This document shows positions 5,528-10,524 of a stretch of DNA of 10,524 nt, in pieces. Each line of letters starts with the position of its first letter. The first letter of the stretch is position 1. Both the position numbers and the translations under genes were made by a program. This DNA is from an uncultured Pseudomonadota bacterium. GTDB taxonomy: Bacteria > Pseudomonadota > Gammaproteobacteria > Methylococcales > Methylomonadaceae. Location: assembly GCA_903904275.1 (NCBI GenBank), contig CAIVBX010000263.1:1-10524 (forward strand). Reading direction: 5' to 3'. The notes under the pieces were generated by a model, which was not told the origin of the DNA, did not search any database, and saw only the letters and a list, made by a program, of their open reading frames with translations.

Positions 5528-7816
5528 ATGAACAAATTGATTTACCCTCTTTTAACATTTGCTATTTCACAATCGGTTTTTGCCGAAGACAAACCGCACG
5601 ATTTAGGCATTATGAATATCGTCGGTGTTTCGCCGCTTGGTGGAAGTATTGAAGCGGATAAATTGCCAACGCCTGTGCAAACTGTCACAAGTGATGAACT
5701 CGAAAAATCACAATCGCTTTCGCTCGCCGATTATTTGAATCGTTATTTAGGAAGTGTGACGGTCAATGAAGCGCAAAATAATCCGTTGCAACCTGATATT
5801 TATTACCGAGGATTTGTTGCTTCGCCACTAATGGGAATGCCGCAAGGACTTTCAACTTATGTAAATGGTGTACGATTTAACGAACCATTTGGCGATAGTG
5901 TGAATTGGGATTTATTGCCACAAGGCGCAATCGATTCGATGGCGATGTATTCGTCGAATCCTGTTTATGGTTTGAATTCGCTTGGAGGTTCGCTTGCGAT
6001 TAAAACGAAAACAGGTTTTTCCGCGCCAAAACATCAAGTTGAAGTTTATGGCGGTTCATTTGGTCGAATTTCTGAAGAACTCACGACAGGTTGGAATAAT
6101 GGAACGTGGGGCTATTTTTTAGATTTAAATCATTTTGATGAAGATGGTTGGCGCAATTTTTCACCAACGAAAGCGGATAGAGCTTTTGGCACATTAAGTT
6201 GGCGCGGTGATAAAGGTTCGCTCGATTTAACGCTGGGTGGAAACGATAACAATATGCTTGGAAATGGCGCGACACCAATTCAATTATTGAACGAAAACCG
6301 CAAAGCGATTTTTACGCATCTTGACCAAACCATTACACGAATGTTTTTTTCAGAACTTTCTGGTAGTTATGACGTAACAGATAACATTGAAGTCAGTGGA
6401 AATGGCTATTTTCGACAAAATCGGATGAAAACGTTTAACGGTGATAACAGCGATTACGCGGCTTGTGCCAATGGTTCTGGTTTATTGTGTAGCGACGAAA
6501 CACCTGTAATGGATACAAATGGAAATATTATTTTGGCAAATGATGCTGTCGAAGGCGCAACCCGAAATTCAAGCGCAACCCAAATGCGTGGAAAAGGGGG
6601 AAGTTTGCAAACTGCTTTCACTGGCGATTTATTCAAACACGGAAATAATTTAACCGTTGGAACGAGTTATGACGTGTCAGAAATTCATTATTCGGCAGAT
6701 ACCGAACTCGGTTCATTAACCGCAGATAGAGGCACAATTGGAAGCGGTGTTTTTGTTGATGAATCGAAAGTTCGTTTGCACGCGGGAACAGAAGCGGTTG
6801 GCGTATTTTTAACCGATACGTTTTCAATTACCGATAAACTTGCTGCGACGGTTGCAGGGCGTTACAACCACATCACTGTTGATATGCAAGATAAATATAT
6901 CAATGACAATGAAAAAAACTTAAACGGACATCACACGTTTGAGCGTTTAAATCCATCTGTGGGTTTGACATATAAATTGGTTGATAACGTAACGGTTTAT
7001 GGAAATTACTCCGAATCCGCGCGTGCGCCAACAGCTATGGAATTAAGTTGTGCAGACCCTGATGCGCCTTGTAAATTACCAAATTCGTTTGTTTCTGATC
7101 CACCGTTAAATCAAGTTGTGGCGAAAACGTGGGAAGGTGGTTTTCGTGGTAATTTGAATAAATTAGTCGATGGTAAAATGAATTGGAATTTAGGTTTTTT
7201 CCACACAATCAATCATGACGATATTATTTTTCATCGCGCTGGAAATCTTGCTAGTCAAGGTTATTTCAGCAACGTCGGAGAAACACGTCGTTATGGGATT
7301 GAAGCGGGAACATCAATTGATAAAGAAAGTCTTTTCAGCACGATTGATGATTGGCATTTTTCAACAAATTACACTTATTTAAATGCGCGTTATTTGGACG
7401 GTTTCAACATTCAAAATCCGTTGAATGCTGATGAAATTGTGCAAGTTCAAAAAGGCGATAAAATCGCTTCGCTTCCTGAACACGTTTTCAAAGCTGCATT
7501 GAGTGTGGATTTATGGAAAAAAGCCTCGTTGGGAATCAATGGAATGTACAGCGGACAACAATTTTTCCGTGGTGATGAAACCAACATGACAAAAGCATTA
7601 GGTGGTTATTGGGTTTTCAATGGCACGGCTGAATACAAATTCACTAGAAATTTCGCGCTGTTCGGCAAAGTAAATAACATTTTTGATACTAACTACAATA
7701 CGTTTGGGGTTTATGGTCAGGCAAGTGATGTTTTGGGTGATAAATACAATGATGGACGTTTTGTGTCACCTGCTGCGCCGCGTGCGGGTTGGATTGGAGT
7801 TCGTTTGACAATGTAA
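5528..7816 (+). CDS. TonB-dependent outer-membrane receptor, substrate unknown
   Basis: A 762-residue receptor for energy-dependent uptake across the outer membrane, driven by TonB-ExbB-ExbD. A signal peptide (1-19, cut after SVFA) precedes a TonB-box-like stretch (IMNIVGV, 28-34), then a plug domain (about 47-165) with IYYRGF, MPQGLSTYVNGVRFNEPFGD and the conserved LGGSLAIKT. The remainder (about 170-762) has the alternating pattern of a 22-strand barrel and ends in GWIGVRLTM, with Met where Phe is usual. Two close Cys pairs (C313/C321, C508/C515) lie in predicted external loops; the second is in CADPDAPCKLPN, a segment I recall as conserved in one subfamily of these receptors. The only possible ATG has no Shine-Dalgarno site; an in-frame stop lies 6 nt upstream. 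No Fur box, haem motif or vitamin-B12 element is visible, so I assign no substrate. Confidence 0.93.
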   Translation: MNKLIYPLLTFAISQSVFAEDKPHDLGIMNIVGVSPLGGSIEADKLPTPVQTVTSDELEKSQSLSLADYLNRYLGSVTVNEAQNNPLQPDIYYRGFVASPLMGMPQGLSTYVNGVRFNEPFGDSVNWDLLPQGAIDSMAMYSSNPVYGLNSLGGSLAIKTKTGFSAPKHQVEVYGGSFGRISEELTTGWNNGTWGYFLDLNHFDEDGWRNFSPTKADRAFGTLSWRGDKGSLDLTLGGNDNNMLGNGATPIQLLNENRKAIFTHLDQTITRMFFSELSGSYDVTDNIEVSGNGYFRQNRMKTFNGDNSDYAACANGSGLLCSDETPVMDTNGNIILANDAVEGATRNSSATQMRGKGGSLQTAFTGDLFKHGNNLTVGTSYDVSEIHYSADTELGSLTADRGTIGSGVFVDESKVRLHAGTEAVGVFLTDTFSITDKLAATVAGRYNHITVDMQDKYINDNEKNLNGHHTFERLNPSVGLTYKLVDNVTVYGNYSESARAPTAMELSCADPDAPCKLPNSFVSDPPLNQVVAKTWEGGFRGNLNKLVDGKMNWNLGFFHTINHDDIIFHRAGNLASQGYFSNVGETRRYGIEAGTSIDKESLFSTIDDWHFSTNYTYLNARYLDGFNIQNPLNADEIVQVQKGDKIASLPEHVFKAALSVDLWKKASLGINGMYSGQQFFRGDETNMTKALGGYWVFNGTAEYKFTRNFALFGKVNNIFDTNYNTFGVYGQASDVLGDKYNDGRFVSPAAPRAGWIGVRLTM

Positions 7817-7847
7817 TTTTTCTCTAACGGCGATTACTTGCCGTGAA

Positions 7848-7877
7848 TTAAGAGCTTAATGCGACTTATGGTAAAAT
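7848..7877 (+). promoter_or_regulatory. Candidate extended -10 promoter for the pentapeptide-rsmE operon
   Basis: TGGTAAAAT (7869-7877) fits an extended -10 (TGn plus five of six TATAAT bases). An 18-nt spacer leads back to TTAAGA (7848-7853), four of six matches to the -35 consensus. It lies in the 136-bp gap after the TonB-receptor stop and would give a leader of about 70 nt. No plus-strand terminator is seen before it, so readthrough from the receptor gene is also possible. Confidence 0.4.
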
Positions 7878-7952
7878 TTCAACAAAGTTAAATTTTTAGC
7901 TAATAATTCGCATTCTTCTTATTTCATCGGCAGTCATTTTCGGGAGCGAAAA

Positions 7953-8678
7953 ATGAAATTACAAAAAATAGCGTTAGGTTTTGCTGCATTTACATTGAGT
8001 TTAAATATATTTGCCGCAGATTTAACTCGTGACGAAATTGAACAAAAACTAAAAAATGCAGATAAAGCACATATTGCGGATTTAAGACGCAAAGATTTCC
8101 GCACGCTTGATTTGTCTAATTTAGATTTTCGCCATGCGGACTTATGGGGAACAGATTTACGCGATGCCAATTTAAATGACAGCAATTTATCAGATTTAAA
8201 TTTAGATTTAACAGTGATGACTCGTATTCATTTTGCGAGAGCAAATTTGTCAAATACCAGTATTTTCGGCGTAAGTTTGATGGATTCTGATTTAAGTGGT
8301 GCGAATTTAAACGGTAGTCGATTTATTGCAAATTTAGATAGAGCTAATTTAAAAGGCGCAAATTTAACCAATGCAAATTGGGGTGTTGATATGAAAAATC
8401 AGCCCATGGGTTTAATGCGCGTTAGTTTGAACAGCGTAAATTTATCAAATGCTAATTTAACCAATGCAAATTTGAATCGTGCGTTAATGAAACGTGCTGA
8501 TTTGTCAGGTGCAAATTTGAGCGGTGCGGATTTAACAATGGCAGATTTAAGCGGCGCAACGTTAGAAAATGTAAATTTTCATGGCACGAATTTAAATGGT
8601 ACAAAATTCGGTTTTGTGAAAGACAAATCTATTTTTAGTGGTGCATTAAATTTGAATGCCGCTATTTTTGAAGAATAA
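7953..8678 (+). CDS. Exported pentapeptide-repeat protein, function unknown
   Basis: A 241-residue protein with a signal peptide (1 to about 21, hydrophobic core IALGFAAFTLSLNIF, cut near FA-AD), a short charged helical region (23-40), then pentapeptide repeats of the A(D/N)LxG type from about 41 to 218. Such repeats fold into a right-handed quadrilateral beta-helix with Leu/Phe in the core. The repeat run is interrupted at 143-157 (around GVDMKNQPMG), which should form a loop or break between two coils. The C terminus (219-241) is non-repetitive. Most family members have no known function, and the DNA-mimic Qnr/MfpA proteins are cytoplasmic, so the export signal argues against that role here. 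A GGGAG site lies 6 nt before the ATG. rsmE follows after 3 nt. Confidence 0.88.
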   Translation: MKLQKIALGFAAFTLSLNIFAADLTRDEIEQKLKNADKAHIADLRRKDFRTLDLSNLDFRHADLWGTDLRDANLNDSNLSDLNLDLTVMTRIHFARANLSNTSIFGVSLMDSDLSGANLNGSRFIANLDRANLKGANLTNANWGVDMKNQPMGLMRVSLNSVNLSNANLTNANLNRALMKRADLSGANLSGADLTMADLSGATLENVNFHGTNLNGTKFGFVKDKSIFSGALNLNAAIFEE

Positions 8679-8681
8679 AAA

Positions 8682-9410
8682 ATGCGAATTTCAAGGCTTT
8701 ATACAACCGCTATATTAAAAATTAACGCAACACTCGAATTAGATGATGATAACGCGCATTACGCTCGAAGTGTTTTACGATTAAAAAATGATGCGCCAAT
8801 AATTTTATTTAACGGAACAGGCGGCGAATTTTTCGGAAAGGTGGTTGAAGTCAGTCGCAAATTAGTACGAGTTGAATTGGAAAATTTTGTTGAACGTTCA
8901 GTTGAATCACATTTAAAAATTCACTTAGGTTTAGGGATTTCACGCGGCGATAGAATGGATTTTTCAGTTCAAAAAGCCGTTGAATTAGGTGCAACCTCAA
9001 TTACACCGTTGATAACTGAACGTTGTGTTGTGCAATTTAAAGACGAAAAAAAATCACAACGCTGGCAACATTGGCAAAAAATTATTCAACACGCTGCTGA
9101 ACAAAGTGGACGCACAGTGCTTCCTGATTTTTCAGCCGTTTCAACATTCAATTCTTGGGTAAAAGAGCAGGGCGGTTTAAAAGTATTTTTAGACCCTTAC
9201 GCTGAAAAAACGCTTGCTCAACTTTCGCCCGAAAATCATTCTGTCGCTTTATTAACAGGTCCTGAAGGTGGTTTTTCAGCGCAAGAACGCGAAATGGCAA
9301 AAGCAGCGGGTTTTATTCCTGTTCGTTTAGGCGCACGAATTTTACGCACTGAAACGGCATCACTCGCGGCATTATCGGCTGTGCAAATGTTGTGGGGCGA
9401 TTTTCAATAA
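8682..9410 (+). CDS. rsmE: 16S rRNA (uracil1498-N3)-methyltransferase RsmE
   Basis: Methylates N3 of U1498 in 16S rRNA of the 30S subunit, using S-adenosylmethionine. At 242 residues it has essentially the length of the E. coli enzyme. An N-terminal PUA-like RNA-binding region (1-72, with HYARSVLRLK and FNGTGGEF) precedes a SPOUT-class knotted methyltransferase domain with QKAVELGATSITPLITERC (97-115), the cofactor-loop motif LLTGPEGGFSAQE (190-202) and the knot motif LGARILRTETA (216-226). All hallmark motifs are intact. The start follows the pentapeptide gene by 3 nt with no strong ribosome site, suggesting coupled translation. Its stop overlaps the next start (TAATG). Confidence 0.96.
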   Translation: MRISRLYTTAILKINATLELDDDNAHYARSVLRLKNDAPIILFNGTGGEFFGKVVEVSRKLVRVELENFVERSVESHLKIHLGLGISRGDRMDFSVQKAVELGATSITPLITERCVVQFKDEKKSQRWQHWQKIIQHAAEQSGRTVLPDFSAVSTFNSWVKEQGGLKVFLDPYAEKTLAQLSPENHSVALLTGPEGGFSAQEREMAKAAGFIPVRLGARILRTETASLAALSAVQMLWGDFQ

Positions 9411-10300
9411 TGTTACGTTCAATTTTTTATGCACTTATGCCAATTTTAATTTTATTGGTGATAACGTGCTGCGCGTGTGTCTTTAGTTATTTGATTGCAC
9501 TGAGTTTTAATGATGCGACGATTTTGCGGAAATTGATGATTCGCTTATCGCAAATTATGTTATTGCTGAGTATTTTTCCCATTTCAAAATGGTTAAGTTT
9601 AAATTCGGAAATGCTGGGTTACGCACCATTCAAATTGATGTTTAAACAATTTTGGCGCGGTTTTGGATTGAGTTTGTTGATTTTGTTGCCTGTATTTTTC
9701 ATATTTCATTTTTTAGGAATTCATTCTTTCGACATGACAAAAGCGTGGACAACAGGATGGATTTTGAAAAAACTCGGTATCGCTTTTGGATTAGCGGTTT
9801 TAATTGGAATCGTTGAAGAATCGGTATTTCGCGGATTATTACTTACCAGTTTAAGAAAATATCAACCTGTTCTTTCTGCTGTTTTTATCAGCTCTATTTA
9901 TTATGCGGGGTTGCATTTTCTTGATAGTAAATCGCCGATTTCAGAAGAATTTCTCAGTTTAACGAATAGTTTTAAATTATTAGGCGAGGCATATCACAAC
10001 GTTTTTGCTATGCAAGAACCGACAGCATTTTTTGCTTTGTGCGCCGTAGGATTATTTTTAGGAATGTTGCGGTTACGCAGCGACATGAATTTAGCAATGT
10101 GTATTGGTTGTCACGCGGGTTGGGTTTTTCAAATTCGCATGAGTAAATCGACAAGTAATGTGGATTTCAATACGTCATATTCTTTTTTAGTGAGCCATTA
10201 TGATGGCGTAATTGGCTTGTTAGTCGCAAGTTGGTTATTAGTTATTCTCGCCATTGTTCTTTTTATTTCTCACAAAACGACTAAAGCATCTTTTCAATGA
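9410..10300 (+). CDS. CPBP-family intramembrane metalloprotease (CAAX/Abi type)
   Basis: A 296-residue polytopic membrane protein with about eight hydrophobic segments. It contains the three family motifs: EExxxR (E136-E137-SVF-R141), an aromatic-xxx-His motif (Y165-AGL-H169, Tyr instead of the usual Phe) and a third His motif (CIGCHAGWVF, H235). These residues form the active site in Rce1-type proteases that cleave C-terminal peptides within the membrane; bacterial members act on varied or unknown targets. About 55 residues lie between motifs two and three, including a soluble-looking stretch (171-203). I chose ATG 9410 in the TAATG overlap with rsmE rather than the GTG at 9392, because the ATG gives a normal membrane-protein N terminus. 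The stop overlaps the following gene (ATGA). Substrate unknown. Confidence 0.88.
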   Translation: MLRSIFYALMPILILLVITCCACVFSYLIALSFNDATILRKLMIRLSQIMLLLSIFPISKWLSLNSEMLGYAPFKLMFKQFWRGFGLSLLILLPVFFIFHFLGIHSFDMTKAWTTGWILKKLGIAFGLAVLIGIVEESVFRGLLLTSLRKYQPVLSAVFISSIYYAGLHFLDSKSPISEEFLSLTNSFKLLGEAYHNVFAMQEPTAFFALCAVGLFLGMLRLRSDMNLAMCIGCHAGWVFQIRMSKSTSNVDFNTSYSFLVSHYDGVIGLLVASWLLVILAIVLFISHKTTKASFQ

Positions 10301-10524
10301 TTGTTAAATTTGCGTATTTTTTAAAAACGTCAGTACGATATCAAAATACAAAAGCCTTTTTTTATGATGTGTTAGAAAATCCAAATGGAAAATATAACGG
10401 TTATGTGGCTTTTTTCATTATCAGCATGGTGTTGTTAAGTGTTTTTTTTCTAATTCACGAAATTGACCATCAAATCAATAATATCAGCAAAATTCTTGAA
10501 CAAGTCATACTGGTTATTTTCACA
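10297..10524 (+). CDS. Probable voltage-gated ion channel (ion transporter family), N-terminal part only
   Basis: The 76 visible residues begin with a short basic region, then the stretch YDVLENPNGKYNGYVAFFII, a first membrane helix (about 35-55), a short external loop with HEIDHQ, and the start of a second helix (EQVILVIFT). The ILE/LEN-x-P lead-in followed by an S1-like helix and an S2 starting with an IFT-type motif is typical of bacterial potassium or sodium channel proteins of the ion-transport family. The S4 charges and pore that would prove this are beyond the right edge. The ATG overlaps the CPBP gene stop by 4 nt, so it belongs to the same operon. Confidence 0.6.
   Translation, partial: MIVKFAYFLKTSVRYQNTKAFFYDVLENPNGKYNGYVAFFIISMVLLSVFFLIHEIDHQINNISKILEQVILVIFT

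Noticed and set aside
7827..7844. Hairpin ACGGC-N8-GCCGT just after the TonB-receptor stop as a terminator
   Set aside because: The stem has only 5 bp and no T-run follows on the plus strand; the T-run lies before it, which is the wrong order for a plus-strand terminator.
7934..8185. Minus-strand frame rich in Lys/Ser opposite the pentapeptide gene
   Set aside because: Its repetitive character simply mirrors the pentapeptide codons of the plus strand.
8073..8606. Short periodic DNA repeats rich in GCAAATTTA
   Set aside because: They follow the 15-nt codon period of the pentapeptide repeats and need no separate explanation as a DNA repeat or CRISPR.
9392..9409. GTG at 9392 as the start of the CPBP protease
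   Set aside because: It would extend the gene 18 nt into rsmE with MGRFSI, without a ribosome site; the ATG in the TAATG overlap is a normal coupled start.

Overview
The window is AT-rich, gene-dense bacterial DNA. It carries a complete-looking Gram-negative gene set: an outer-membrane TonB-dependent receptor, chemoreceptors with HAMP and signalling hairpins, CheA with an embedded middle region, and an RsmE of typical gammaproteobacterial length. I infer a low-GC gammaproteobacterium, possibly of the Thiotrichales, Beggiatoa or Methylococcales type. The lineage guess rests on protein style only and is weak. I see no rRNA, tRNA, CRISPR, insertion sequence or phage genes.

Left part (1-5210, all minus strand): a chemotaxis-type signalling operon. 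In transcription order it has a 491-aa chemoreceptor with a short membrane hairpin and no periplasmic sensor, a CheY-type receiver, a small STAS-domain protein, a 735-aa CheA histidine kinase, and a second chemoreceptor with a four-helix-bundle periplasmic domain that runs off the left edge. Spacing is tight: 11 nt between the first receptor and cheY, and an ATGA overlap between STAS and cheA. A strong intrinsic terminator, however, sits between cheY and the STAS gene, so the operon is probably split into an abundant mcp-cheY transcript and a scarcer readthrough transcript carrying STAS-cheA-mcp. CheA also carries two tandem 24-residue motifs resembling the c-di-GMP-binding MshEN domain, which is the most interesting lead in the window.

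Middle (5211-5527): a 317-bp divergent intergenic region with an inverted repeat and a perfect TATAAT just upstream of the receptor start codon. The receptor has no visible Shine-Dalgarno sequence, so a leaderless mRNA is possible.

Right part (5528-10524, all plus strand): a TonB-dependent outer-membrane receptor of unknown substrate, then after 136 bp with a candidate promoter a compact operon of an exported pentapeptide-repeat protein, rsmE (16S rRNA U1498 methyltransferase), a CPBP-family membrane protease and the start of a probable voltage-gated ion-channel protein. The last three are joined by overlapping stop and start codons. I see no direct functional link between the right-hand operon and the chemotaxis genes.
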